Positions 40,992 through 49,586 of a stretch of DNA of 64,000 nucleotides are shown here, piece by piece (position 1 is the stretch's first letter; each line of letters opens with the position of its first letter). This stretch comes from Clostridium sp. D43t1_170807_H7. Its GTDB lineage: Bacteria > Bacillota > Clostridia > Clostridiales > Clostridiaceae. The position numbers were made by a program, and so were the translations under genes. Location of the stretch: assembly GCF_015555905.1 (NCBI RefSeq), contig NZ_JADNLK010000012.1, forward strand, positions 52,765-116,764, given 5' to 3'. The notes under the pieces were generated by a model. It was not told where the DNA came from. It searched no databases and worked only from the letters and a program-made list of their open reading frames with translations.

Positions 40992-41369
40992 ATGGTTTTA
41001 GTTTTTGGTGGAGCATATAATGGGAAACTAGATTTTGTTAAAGAGACATTTAATATTAATAAAGACGATATATTTTACTGTGGTGAAGATGAAATAGATT
41101 TTTCAAAAAAAGTTATCTGTGGACTTCATAAATTTACATATAATAATATATTAAAAGATACAAATTCACTTGAGTATATAAAGGAAAATATAAATCTATT
41201 TAAAGATAAAATAATAATTTCAGATGAGATTTCAAGTGGAATAGTTCCTTTAAAAAAAGAGGATAGAATGTGGAGAGAAGAAACAGGAAGATGTCTTCAG
41301 TACTTATCAAAAGAATCTTCCTGTGTGTATAGAATATTTTGTGGTATACCAACAATAATTAAAGGTTAA
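40992..41369 (+). CDS. Short CobU-like protein with degenerate P-loop
   Basis: A 125-residue paralogue-like protein. MVLVFGGAYNGKLDFVKETF keeps the GGA..GK start of CobU, but the P-loop Ser/Thr is replaced by Leu. The C-terminal ISDEISSGIVPLKKEDRMWREETGRCLQYLSKESSCVYRIFCGIP closely follows the CobU end (EVGxGIVPxxxxxRxxRDxxGRxxQxLA). The central 60 residues of a normal CobU are missing. It may be a regulatory or accessory subunit, or a specialised kinase. AAGGAG precedes the ATG; it lies 63 bases after cobS and closes the first half of the locus. Confidence 0.7.
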   Translation: MVLVFGGAYNGKLDFVKETFNINKDDIFYCGEDEIDFSKKVICGLHKFTYNNILKDTNSLEYIKENINLFKDKIIISDEISSGIVPLKKEDRMWREETGRCLQYLSKESSCVYRIFCGIPTIIKG

Positions 41370-41391
41370 GTATAAGTTTATAGAACTAAGT

Positions 41392-42768
41392 TTAATCAAC
41401 AATATTATTTGTTGGTTTTTCTTTTTTTAGTGATTTCCATACTGTAAGCATCATAGTAGTAAAGCTGGCAATTCCGCATATGAAGTTAGAAATTGGTTCA
41501 GCTAAGAATACACCATAAACACCTAAGTTAAATAAGTTAGGCAAAATTAATGTAACAGGTATTACAATTATTACTTTACGAAGTAATGAAAAGAAGATTG
41601 ATTGTTTAGGTCTTTTTAAAGCCACAAAGGTTGCTTGACCTGCAAATTGCAATGCCATCATGAAAAATCCAAAGAAATATATATTTAATGATGGAATTCC
41701 TTTAGAAATTAACTCTGGATCATTATTAAAGATATTAATAAAGAATTTTGGAATTAACATGATAGCAAGCCACATTAAAGTTGTATAAATTATACATGTT
41801 ATGTACATAAATTTAATTCCCTTTTTTACTCGAGAATATTTTTTAGCACCATAATTAAAACCAAGTATAGGTTGAGCTCCATTAACTAATCCGGAAACAG
41901 GCATTGTAATAACTTCACGAATGGAACTAATAACTGTCATTATACCAACATAAAGATCTCCACCAAATGTTTGAAGTGTTGAATTACATACAATTTGAAC
42001 AGCTCCATTTGTAATTGACATTATAAATCCTGACATGCCTAGTGAAGTTATTTCTTTTACTAAAGATATATCTAATTTTATGTTAGATACTTTAAGTTTT
42101 AAAATAGCCTTTTTACTAGTAAGAAATTTAAGTACCCAAATAGTAGATAATAATTGAGATATAACTGTAGCAAGGGCCGCGCCAGTAACTCCCATATTAA
42201 ATACAAATATAAATAATGGATCTAATAATAAATTAGTTATTGCTCCAAGTAAAACAGTCATCATTCCTATACGCCCAAATCCTTGAGAGTTTATAAAACT
42301 ATTCATTCCTAAACTTATGCATACAAAAATACTACCAAGTAAATAAATTGTTAAATAGCTATTAGCATAAGGAAAAGTATTTTTGCTTGCTCCAAAAAGA
42401 TAAAGAAGTGGTTCTTTAAAAACTAAAAATAAAATAGTTAATACTACACCAGAAATGATAAGCATAAAAAAAGAATTTCCCATTATTTTTTCAGCTTTTT
42501 CATAATCACCTTTACCTCTTGCAATAGAGCATAGAGAGGCACCACCCATTCCAAATAAATTAGCAAGGGCTAAAATCATTGTTATTATAGGAAAAGTAAG
42601 ACCAATTCCTGTTAAGGCTAGAGTTGATGCATTTGGAATATGTCCTATGTACATACGGTCAATAACATTATATAAAACATTAATAAGTTGAGCTAAGGTC
42701 ATTGGAATAGCTAAACTAAGTATGTTAGCAGATATGCTTCCTTGTGCAAAGTTGTTTTTGTTATTCAT
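41392..42768 (-). CDS. MATE-family efflux transporter
   Basis: A 458-residue, 12-helix MATE pump (MepA/NorM-like): NILSLAIPMTLAQLINVLYNVIDRMYIGHIPNAS is the N-lobe signature, and GAQPILGFNYGAKKYSRVKKGIKF is the linker to the C-lobe. It differs from the other MATE pump of the window at 33205. AAGGAG lies nine bases before the ATG. It is transcribed against the cobalamin genes and splits the locus in two; nothing in its sequence points to corrinoid transport. Confidence 0.92.
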   Translation of the reverse strand: MNNKNNFAQGSISANILSLAIPMTLAQLINVLYNVIDRMYIGHIPNASTLALTGIGLTFPIITMILALANLFGMGGASLCSIARGKGDYEKAEKIMGNSFFMLIISGVVLTILFLVFKEPLLYLFGASKNTFPYANSYLTIYLLGSIFVCISLGMNSFINSQGFGRIGMMTVLLGAITNLLLDPLFIFVFNMGVTGAALATVISQLLSTIWVLKFLTSKKAILKLKVSNIKLDISLVKEITSLGMSGFIMSITNGAVQIVCNSTLQTFGGDLYVGIMTVISSIREVITMPVSGLVNGAQPILGFNYGAKKYSRVKKGIKFMYITCIIYTTLMWLAIMLIPKFFINIFNNDPELISKGIPSLNIYFFGFFMMALQFAGQATFVALKRPKQSIFFSLLRKVIIVIPVTLILPNLFNLGVYGVFLAEPISNFICGIASFTTMMLTVWKSLKKEKPTNNIVD

Positions 42769-42989
42769 AGATTATTACTCCTTGTTTTTTTTACGACTTT
42801 TTATAATACCTTAAAAAGTATAGTAAGTAAATTGGAAGAATATTATGACAATACTATAGGGTTTAGAAAAATATAAATTAAGTTAGGTAATATAATAAGA
42901 AATATATAATAATTAATAAAAAGTTAGTTGTAGAAAAAACTTAAAAGTGATATTCTCGTAAGAGATAATTATAAGGAGAAAATAAAGTT

Positions 42990-43592
42990 ATGGAAAAGTT
43001 GGTGCTATATTTAATAAGGCATGGCAAAACAGAAGCAAATGAAAAACATCTTTACTGTGGAAAGAGTGATATAAATTTAAGTGAAAATGGAATAAGGGAA
43101 CTAAATGATATTAAAAATACAATAAAGTATCCAGAATGTAATAGTTTTTTTACTAGTGGAGCAAAAAGAGCAAATGAAACATTAGAAATTCTGTATCCTA
43201 AAAAATCATACAGTGAAATTAATGAGTTTTGGGAATATGATTTTGGTGATTTTGAAATGAAAAGCTATGAGATGCTTAAAGAAAATAAAGAATATATTAA
43301 ATGGATTACTGATAAAGAGGGACAAGTATTATGTCCTAATGGAGAAAGTAAAGATCAATATAGTAAAAGAATAAAAAAAGCATTTAATATGTTTGTAGAA
43401 AAGTGTTATGAAGAAAATATAAATTCAGCAGTTTTAGTTTGTCATGGAGGAACAATAGGTACTATATTAGAAAGTTTTTATGACAGTAGTAAAAGTTTTT
43501 ATGAACATCAACCATCATGTGGAAGAGGATATACTTTAACTTTAGATAAAAAGGATAATAAATTTAAAATTGTAAGTATAGATAATATTTAA
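42990..43592 (+). CDS. cobC: Histidine phosphatase, probable alpha-ribazole phosphatase
   Basis: A 200-residue phosphoglycerate-mutase-like phosphatase with catalytic LIRHGKTEANE (phospho-His 10), YCGKSDINLSENG, FTSGAKRANETLEIL, EFWEYDFGDFEMKSYEML (the W/G-E/D-F region) and VCHGGTIGTIL (second His). The G-K-x-D-[IV]-x-L-S-E-x-G pattern and the position beside cbiB and cobD support dephosphorylation of alpha-ribazole 5'-phosphate. AAGGAG precedes the ATG. It starts the second half of the cobalamin locus, 20 bases ahead of cbiB. Confidence 0.85.
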   Translation: MEKLVLYLIRHGKTEANEKHLYCGKSDINLSENGIRELNDIKNTIKYPECNSFFTSGAKRANETLEILYPKKSYSEINEFWEYDFGDFEMKSYEMLKENKEYIKWITDKEGQVLCPNGESKDQYSKRIKKAFNMFVEKCYEENINSAVLVCHGGTIGTILESFYDSSKSFYEHQPSCGRGYTLTLDKKDNKFKIVSIDNI

Positions 43593-43612
43593 TTGATAGA
43601 AAGGTTAGAACA

Positions 43613-44563
43613 ATGATAGAAACAATATTAGGTTTTTTATTGGATTTAATAATTGGAGATCCACAAAATCCAATTCATCCAATTAGAATAATAGGATCTT
43701 TATGCAAGGTAACCGAAAAGTTTTTTAGGAAAGTATTAAAGAAATCATTAAAAATAGCAGGTTTATTAACTTGGATAACAGTAGTGATAATTGTATTTTT
43801 ATTTAATTATTTTTTATTAAAAGGGGCATATGCAATTAATAATGTTTTAGGAATAATATTATCAGCTATAATGATTTATTTTTGTATATCAACAAAGGCC
43901 CTTAAAGTTGAAGGTTTAAAAGTTGTTAAATATGTAATACAAGATGATATTGAGGGAGCAAGAAAGCAGTTATCATATATAGTTGGAAGAGACACTAAAA
44001 ACTTAGATAAAGAGGCCATATTGAAGGCTGTTGTAGAAACAGTAGCCGAAAATATGTCTGATGGAGTTATTGCTCCACTTTTTTATGTTGGAATTGGGGG
44101 AGCTCCATTAGCTTTCTTATATAAAGCTGTAAATACAATGGATTCAATGTTTGGATATAAAAATGATAAATATATTGAATTTGGATATTTTCCAGCAAAA
44201 TTAGATGATGTATTTAATTACATTCCAGCAAGATTAAGTGGATATTTCATAGTAATAGTATCTTTTATTTTAGGGTTAGATTATAAAAATAGCTTTAAAA
44301 TTTATAAAAGAGATAAAAATAATCATAGTAGTCCTAATAGTGCTCATCCGGAAGCAGCTGTAGCAGGAGCATTAAATGTTCAATTAGGTGGTGCAAACTA
44401 TTATTTTGGAAAGCTTGTAGAGAAGCCAACTATAGGTGATGATATAGAAAAAATAGATGTTGATAAAGTAAATAAAACAAATAATATATTATATTGTAGT
44501 GCTATTTTAGGATGTGCTATGGCGTTATTTATTAATAGAATTATAAGTAATATTATATTTTAA
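43613..44563 (+). CDS. cbiB: Adenosylcobinamide-phosphate synthase
   Basis: A 316-residue membrane enzyme attaching aminopropanol phosphate to adenosylcobyric acid (CbiB, called CobD in aerobic-pathway naming). Motifs: LLDLIIGDPQNPIHPIRIIGSL at the N-terminus, IVGRDTKNLDKEAILKAVVETVAENMSDGVIAPLFY, AVNTMDSMFGYKNDKYIEFGYFPAKLDD and SAHPEAAVAGALNVQLGG. About four to five helices are present. AAGGTTAGAAC precedes the ATG. It is followed 12 bases later by cobD, which supplies the aminopropanol phosphate. Confidence 0.95.
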   Translation: MIETILGFLLDLIIGDPQNPIHPIRIIGSLCKVTEKFFRKVLKKSLKIAGLLTWITVVIIVFLFNYFLLKGAYAINNVLGIILSAIMIYFCISTKALKVEGLKVVKYVIQDDIEGARKQLSYIVGRDTKNLDKEAILKAVVETVAENMSDGVIAPLFYVGIGGAPLAFLYKAVNTMDSMFGYKNDKYIEFGYFPAKLDDVFNYIPARLSGYFIVIVSFILGLDYKNSFKIYKRDKNNHSSPNSAHPEAAVAGALNVQLGGANYYFGKLVEKPTIGDDIEKIDVDKVNKTNNILYCSAILGCAMALFINRIISNIIF

Positions 44564-44575
44564 GGAGGAGATACT

Positions 44576-45649
44576 TTGGCTGTTCATGGAGGAAATACCG
44601 AGGAAATTGCAAGAAAATATAATTTTGATTCCAGAGAAATAATAGACTTTTCAGCTAATATAAATCCAGTAGGATTAAATGAAAATGTTAAAGCTGCTAT
44701 GATAAATGCAATTGATAAAGTAGTTAAATATCCAGATATAACTTATTTTGATTTAAAAAATTCTATTGGAGAATTTGAAAAAATAGATATAAGTAATATT
44801 ACATTGGGGAATGGTGCGGCAGAAGTAATATTTAATATTGTACGAGCTTTAAAGCCACGAAAGGCATTATTGCCAGCACCAACTTTCTCAGAGTATGAAG
44901 AAGCAATTATAAGTGTTAATGGTGAAATAGAATATTACAAACTAAAAGAATCTAATGATTTTAATTTAGACAATGAATTTATTAATAGAATAAAAGATGA
45001 TATAGATGTAATCTTTATTTGCAATCCTAACAACCCAACTGGTTGTCTAACTACAAAAGAATTTATAAGAAAAGTACTGAATAAATCATTAATTACCAAT
45101 ACAACAGTAGTGATAGATGAATCATTTTTAGATTTTATAAAACCAAATGAACTTTATTTAAGCAATGACTTATTAATGGATTATAAAAATCTTATAATTG
45201 TAAAATCATTGACTAAATTTTTTGCCATTCCTGGAGCAAGAATAGGTTATGGATTGTGTTCAAATAATGAAATAATAAATGAGATTAATAAAGTTATAGT
45301 GCCTTGGAGTGTTAATATAATAGCCTCTGAGGGAATTATTCAAGGGTTAAAAGAAAAAGATTATATTGAAAAAAGTATATCATATGTAAAAAATGAGAAA
45401 GAATATTTATATAGTGCTTTAAAAGAAATTAATAGTTTAAAAGTTTTTGAACCAAGTGTAAATTTTATTATGTTTAAATTATTAATAGATTTAGATTTAA
45501 AAAGTGAGCTTATAAAACGAAAAATATTAATTAGAAGTTGTGATAATTATATTGGACTAAATAGTAGTTTCTATAGAGTAGCGGTAAGAACTAGGGAAGA
45601 AAATAATAAATTAATTAGTGAACTAAAAAATGTCCTGTTTGACAAATAA
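44576..45649 (+). CDS. cobD: Threonine-phosphate decarboxylase
   Basis: A 357-residue PLP enzyme of the histidinol-phosphate aminotransferase-like group. It decarboxylates L-threonine phosphate to (R)-1-amino-2-propanol phosphate, the cobalamin linker. It starts AVHGGNTEEIARKYNFDSREIIDFSANINPVG, typical of CobD. Also present are NPNNPTGCL, DESFLDF and the PLP-Lys block VKSLTKFFAIPGARIGY. TTG start with AAGGAGGAG six bases upstream. The promoter of the riboswitch transcript overlaps its last codons. Confidence 0.93.
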   Translation: MAVHGGNTEEIARKYNFDSREIIDFSANINPVGLNENVKAAMINAIDKVVKYPDITYFDLKNSIGEFEKIDISNITLGNGAAEVIFNIVRALKPRKALLPAPTFSEYEEAIISVNGEIEYYKLKESNDFNLDNEFINRIKDDIDVIFICNPNNPTGCLTTKEFIRKVLNKSLITNTTVVIDESFLDFIKPNELYLSNDLLMDYKNLIIVKSLTKFFAIPGARIGYGLCSNNEIINEINKVIVPWSVNIIASEGIIQGLKEKDYIEKSISYVKNEKEYLYSALKEINSLKVFEPSVNFIMFKLLIDLDLKSELIKRKILIRSCDNYIGLNSSFYRVAVRTREENNKLISELKNVLFDK

Positions 45650-45667
45650 AGTACATAATTATATAAT
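45639..45667 (+). promoter_or_regulatory. Consensus SigA promoter of the cobalamin riboswitch transcript
   Basis: TTGACA (45639-45644), exactly 17 bases, TATAAT (45662-45667). Both boxes are perfect. The -35 box lies in the last codons of cobD. Confidence 0.85.
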
Positions 45668-45685
45668 GGGTATGAATTTAAACTA

Positions 45686-45843
45686 TAATAGGTGTTTATA
45701 ATCTTAATAGGGAATTAGGTTAAAATCCTAAGCTACCCCAGTAACCGTAAAACTGACGAAATTCATTTAATTTGCCACTGCATAATGATTGCGGGAAGGT
45801 ATGAAAAGTAGGATGAAGTTAAGCCGGGAGACCTGCCTACTAT
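45686..45843 (+). promoter_or_regulatory. Cobalamin (AdoCbl) riboswitch
   Basis: It contains the B12-box AGCCGGGAGACCTGCC (45822-45837) and the other conserved blocks in order: TAGGGAATTAGGTTAAAATCC, CTACCCCAGTAACCGT, GCCACTG, GCGGGAAGGT. ATAATAGG at the start pairs with CCTACTAT at the end (one mismatch), closing P1. It lies upstream of btuFCD-cobQ and probably ends their transcription when adenosylcobalamin is plentiful. Confidence 0.96.
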
Positions 45844-46035
45844 GATGAAAATATTATCTTCTGAGGGTGAGATAATAGATACGAATAATAGATAATGGGG
45901 TTAATATACTTTACTTATATGAATTTTAAATATTTGGAATTTATCTTAACAAGCTAAAATGTTAAGCTTATTTTCTGAACATCTATTTTAAAAGAGATAT
46001 TAATTAGGAAATTATCAAAAATTATTATGTATTTT

Positions 46036-46066
46036 AGAGCGCTCTCATAAATGAAGCGCTCTTTTT
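46036..46066 (+). terminator. Terminator of the cobalamin riboswitch
   Basis: AGAGCGC (46036-46042) pairs with GCGCTCT (46056-46062), followed by TTTTT. It lies between the aptamer and btuF, as required of an expression platform. Between aptamer and terminator there are further small hairpins (TATTATCT / AGATAATA; CTTAACA / TGTTAAG). Confidence 0.8.
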
Positions 46067-46181
46067 AGTTAGAGATATAATTTATTAAATAATTAGTATA
46101 AAAGAAAAATATATAAAATTTAATTTTATACTACTAACTAAATTAATACCCCTCTAAGATGGAAATTTAGGAGGAACTATA

Positions 46182-47111
46182 ATGCAAAACATGAAAAAGG
46201 TTTTATCATTAGTAGCTACTTTTGTAATGGCTATGATGATATTTGTAGGATGTTCAAGCAAGCCTACAACAATGAAAGATAGGGAAGGAAATGAGTTTAA
46301 TGTTCCTAAGGAAGTAAATACTATAATATCTACTGCACCATCTAATACTGAGGTATTAGTAGCTTTAGGTTTAGCTGATAAATTAGTAGCAGTAGATAAA
46401 TATTCAGCTGATGTTGAAGGTGTAAGTGAAGATATACCTAAAATAGATTTTAGAAATCCAGATGCAGAAGCTATTATAGCTTTAAATCCAGATATAGTTA
46501 TTGCATCAGGACATAATAAAGCGGGGGATGAAGATCCATTTGCTTTAATAAAAGAAGCTGGAATTCCAGTTGCATATATTCCAAGTAGTTATAGTATTGA
46601 TGGAATATATGGAGATATTGAATTTATTGCAAATTTAACTGGAACAGAAAAAGAAGGAGAAGAGTTAATAAACTCAATGAAAGAAGACGTAGAGTCTATA
46701 AAAGCTATAGGTGATACTATAACAGATAAGAAAAGTGTTTATTTTGAAATTGGAGCAGGTTCAGGACTTTATACATTTGGAAATGAAACATTCTTAAATG
46801 AGATGATAGAAACTATTGGAGCAACTAATATCTTTGGAGATGAAAGCTCATGGATAACAGTAACACCAGAAGCTGTTATAGATGCTAATCCAGATGTTAT
46901 TTTAGCAAATTCTCCAGGAACAAATGAAGCTGGTTTAACTGCTGTTGAAGATATAGTAAGCAGAGAAGGTTGGGACACAGTAACTGCTGTAAAAAATGGT
47001 GATGTATATCAAATTGATAAAAACTCTTCTTCAAGAGGATCTCAAAATATAATAAAGGCATTAAAGGAAATGGCTAAGGCTGTTTATCCAGATGAATATA
47101 AAGACTTCTAA
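46182..47111 (+). CDS. btuF: Cobalamin ABC transporter, substrate-binding lipoprotein
   Basis: A 309-residue lipoprotein: signal LSLVATFVMAMMIFVGC with lipobox Cys near residue 24, then the class III binding-protein fold (TIISTAPSNTEVLVALGLADKLVAVD, NPDAEAIIALNPDIVIAS, PDVILANSPG). AGGAGG lies seven bases before the ATG. It belongs to the FepB/BtuF family, so heme or siderophore would be alternatives, but the upstream cobalamin riboswitch and neighbouring cob genes assign it to corrinoids. Its last 20 bases overlap btuC. Confidence 0.9.
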   Translation: MQNMKKVLSLVATFVMAMMIFVGCSSKPTTMKDREGNEFNVPKEVNTIISTAPSNTEVLVALGLADKLVAVDKYSADVEGVSEDIPKIDFRNPDAEAIIALNPDIVIASGHNKAGDEDPFALIKEAGIPVAYIPSSYSIDGIYGDIEFIANLTGTEKEGEELINSMKEDVESIKAIGDTITDKKSVYFEIGAGSGLYTFGNETFLNEMIETIGATNIFGDESSWITVTPEAVIDANPDVILANSPGTNEAGLTAVEDIVSREGWDTVTAVKNGDVYQIDKNSSSRGSQNIIKALKEMAKAVYPDEYKDF

Positions 47112-48123
47112 AAATAAAATATTATTAATATTATCAATTCCATTGGTATTATTAGCTATATGTATTGGAACTTCCAGTGGGAGTTCCAATATTAGCATAT
47201 TTGATACTTTTTCTATTTTAGCTAATAAGTTTTTTAGTGTCCCTTTACTAGATGGAATTGATCCAAAGCAAGTAACGATTATATGGAATTTAAGATTACC
47301 TAGAGTTTTACTTGCATTTATGGTTGGGGGATCTCTTGCAGCTAGTGGTGCTATAGTACAATCAGTTTTGAAAAATCAATTAGCATCACCATATACATTA
47401 GGATTATCATCTGGTGCATCATTAGGTGTAGGAATTATTATCGTAACAGGAGTATCAATCCCTTTCTTAGGAAGATTAACTCTGCCAATAGTTGGATTTG
47501 TTTGTAGTCTAATTACTATGATAATAGTATTGAAATTTTCAGAAAAGGTTGATAAGGGATTCTCTAATACAACAATAATATTAGCAGGTATGGTATTATC
47601 ACTATTTTTTAGTGCTACATTAACTACTATTTCAGCCTTGGCCTCAGATAAAATGCAAAGTATAACAATGTGGTCAATGGGATCATTTTCTATGAGAGGA
47701 TGGAGTTATGTAAAAGCAGGATTACCATTTTTTATTATAGGTATTCTAGGTGTATCTTTTTATTTTAAAGAAATGGATGTATTAACTTTTGGTGAAGATG
47801 AAGCAAAAGCTATTGGAGTAGATACAAATAAAGTTAAAAGAAGATTATTTTTATTTGTAGCAGTGCTTACAGGAAGTGCTGTTGCTCTTAGTGGAACTAT
47901 AGGATTTATAGATTTAATTGCTCCGCATGTTGTTAGGAAAATATTTGGATCAAAGCATGCTTACGTTATACCAATGTCAGTGGTATTAGGTGGTTGTATG
48001 ATGATAATTACTGATTTAATATCAAGAACAATAGTAGCACCATCAGAATTACCAGTTGGAGCAATAACAGCGTTAATTGGTGGACCATTTTTTGCTTATA
48101 TATATTTTAAAAAGTCAAAGTAG
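47092..48123 (+). CDS. btuC: Cobalamin ABC transporter permease
   Basis: A 343-residue, roughly ten-helix FecCD/BtuC-type permease. Characteristic stretches: IIWNLRLPRVLLAFMVGGSLAASGAIVQSVLKNQLASPYTLGLSSGASLG and the ATPase-coupling region LTFGEDEAKAIGVDTNKVKR, followed by GTIGFIDLIAPHVVRKIFGSKHA. The start lies inside the btuF coding end, so expression is probably coupled to it. It pairs with the ATPase gene that begins 12 bases downstream. Confidence 0.92.
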   Translation: MNIKTSKNKILLILSIPLVLLAICIGTSSGSSNISIFDTFSILANKFFSVPLLDGIDPKQVTIIWNLRLPRVLLAFMVGGSLAASGAIVQSVLKNQLASPYTLGLSSGASLGVGIIIVTGVSIPFLGRLTLPIVGFVCSLITMIIVLKFSEKVDKGFSNTTIILAGMVLSLFFSATLTTISALASDKMQSITMWSMGSFSMRGWSYVKAGLPFFIIGILGVSFYFKEMDVLTFGEDEAKAIGVDTNKVKRRLFLFVAVLTGSAVALSGTIGFIDLIAPHVVRKIFGSKHAYVIPMSVVLGGCMMIITDLISRTIVAPSELPVGAITALIGGPFFAYIYFKKSK

Positions 48124-48134
48124 GAGATGTTTTA

Positions 48135-48890
48135 ATGCTAGAAATAAAGGAAGTTAGATGTGGATATGACAATAAAGAAATTGTTAAAGGTGTAAGCTTT
48201 ACTATTGAACGTGGAAATAATCTTTGTATAGTTGGACCTAACGGATGTGGCAAAAGCACTCTTTTAAAATCCATTGCTAATTTGTTAGATTATAAGGGAA
48301 ATATTACACTTGATTCAAGGGAAATTAGTAAATTAAATAGAAAAGATTTAGCAAAGAATGTTGCATTAATGACGCAAGCTAGTAATATATATTTCCCATA
48401 TACAGTTTATGAAACAGTAGCTTTAGGAAGATATGCACATTTAAAAGGAGTATTTTCAAGAATAAATAAAGAAGATGATGAAATAATTCTTAAAAGTATA
48501 GCTAATGTAGGTTTAATAGATATTAAAGATAAATTAATAAGTGAATTATCAGGAGGGCAATTACAAAGAGTATATTTAGCTAGGGCCTTTGCACAGGATC
48601 CAGATGTAATTCTTTTAGATGAACCTACAAATCACTTAGATTTAAAATGTCAAATAGAAATATTAGATTATCTAAATAAATGGACTAAAGAAAATAATAA
48701 AATTGTTGTTGCTGTATTACATGATTTAAATTTAGTTCAAACTTTTGGGGAAAAGGTAGTAATGATGAATAATGGTAAAATCATTAGTTCAGGATCTCCT
48801 AAAGAAGTATTAAGTGGAGAAAAGTTGAAAGAAGTTTATGGAATAGATGTAAAAGGCTTCATGATTGATGCTTTAGAAAAGTGGAAGTAG
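48135..48890 (+). CDS. btuD: Cobalamin ABC transporter ATPase
   Basis: A 251-residue ABC ATPase with Walker A GPNGCGKSTLLK, signature LSGGQLQRVYLARAF, Walker B VILLDEPTNHLD and switch LHDLN. It is the FepC/BtuD subfamily, matching a BtuC-type permease. RBS GGAGATG; it follows btuC by 12 bases. It energises corrinoid uptake together with BtuC and BtuF. Confidence 0.92.
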   Translation: MLEIKEVRCGYDNKEIVKGVSFTIERGNNLCIVGPNGCGKSTLLKSIANLLDYKGNITLDSREISKLNRKDLAKNVALMTQASNIYFPYTVYETVALGRYAHLKGVFSRINKEDDEIILKSIANVGLIDIKDKLISELSGGQLQRVYLARAFAQDPDVILLDEPTNHLDLKCQIEILDYLNKWTKENNKIVVAVLHDLNLVQTFGEKVVMMNNGKIISSGSPKEVLSGEKLKEVYGIDVKGFMIDALEKWK

Positions 48891-48923
48891 TTATTTATAA
48901 TATTAATAAGGGATAGTATTCTT

Positions 48924-49586
48924 ATGAAGAAGTTTGTAATGTCATATAGCTGTGGAAAAGATAGTACTTTAGCATTATACAGAATGATAAGGAATGGAGA
49001 TACTCCAGCATCTTTACTTGTAACAGTAAATAAAGAAGAAAATAGATCTTGGTTTCACGGAATTCCTGAAAATTTAATAAAAGAAGTATCTAAATCATTA
49101 GATATACCTTTAATATTAGTAGAAACTAAAGGTAATGATTACGAAAGTAAATTTACTGAAGCATTAATTAAGGCAAAAGATAGCTTAGGAATTCATTCAT
49201 GTGTATTTGGAGATATAGATTTAGAAGCACATAGAGAATGGTGTACTGCAAGATGTAATGAAGCAGGAATAGAAGCAAACTTTCCTTTATGGCAAGAAAA
49301 TAGAGAAGAGTTAGTTTATGAATTTATAGATAGTGGTTTTAAAACAGTAATAAAAAATGTAAAGCTTGAATGTATGGGAGAAGATTTCTTAGGAAAAGTT
49401 TTAACAAGAGAAGTAGTTAAAGATATAAAAGAAACAGGATCAGATGCTTGTGGAGAAAATGGTGAGTATCACACATTTGTATATGATGGCCCAATATTTA
49501 AATATCCAATTAAATTTCAACACTTGAATATTATTAAAAATGAAACCCATGGTTTCTTAGATGTAAAGGAAAGTAAAAATGAATAA
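48924..49586 (+). CDS. Dph6-like PP-loop ATP pyrophosphatase (diphthine--ammonia ligase family)
   Basis: A 220-residue protein with the N-terminal PP-loop [15 protein letters not shown] (ATP alpha-phosphate binding) and the family blocks [49 protein letters not shown] and [19 protein letters not shown]. In archaea and eukaryotes this family amidates diphthine on EF-2, but bacteria have no diphthamide. Here it sits between btuD and cobQ under the cobalamin riboswitch, so an ATP-dependent amidation or other step on a corrinoid or its precursor is a reasonable guess. The next gene overlaps its end by eight bases. Confidence 0.85.
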   Translation: MKKFVMSYSCGKDSTLALYRMIRNGDTPASLLVTVNKEENRSWFHGIPENLIKEVSKSLDIPLILVETKGNDYESKFTEALIKAKDSLGIHSCVFGDIDLEAHREWCTARCNEAGIEANFPLWQENREELVYEFIDSGFKTVIKNVKLECMGEDFLGKVLTREVVKDIKETGSDACGENGEYHTFVYDGPIFKYPIKFQHLNIIKNETHGFLDVKESKNE

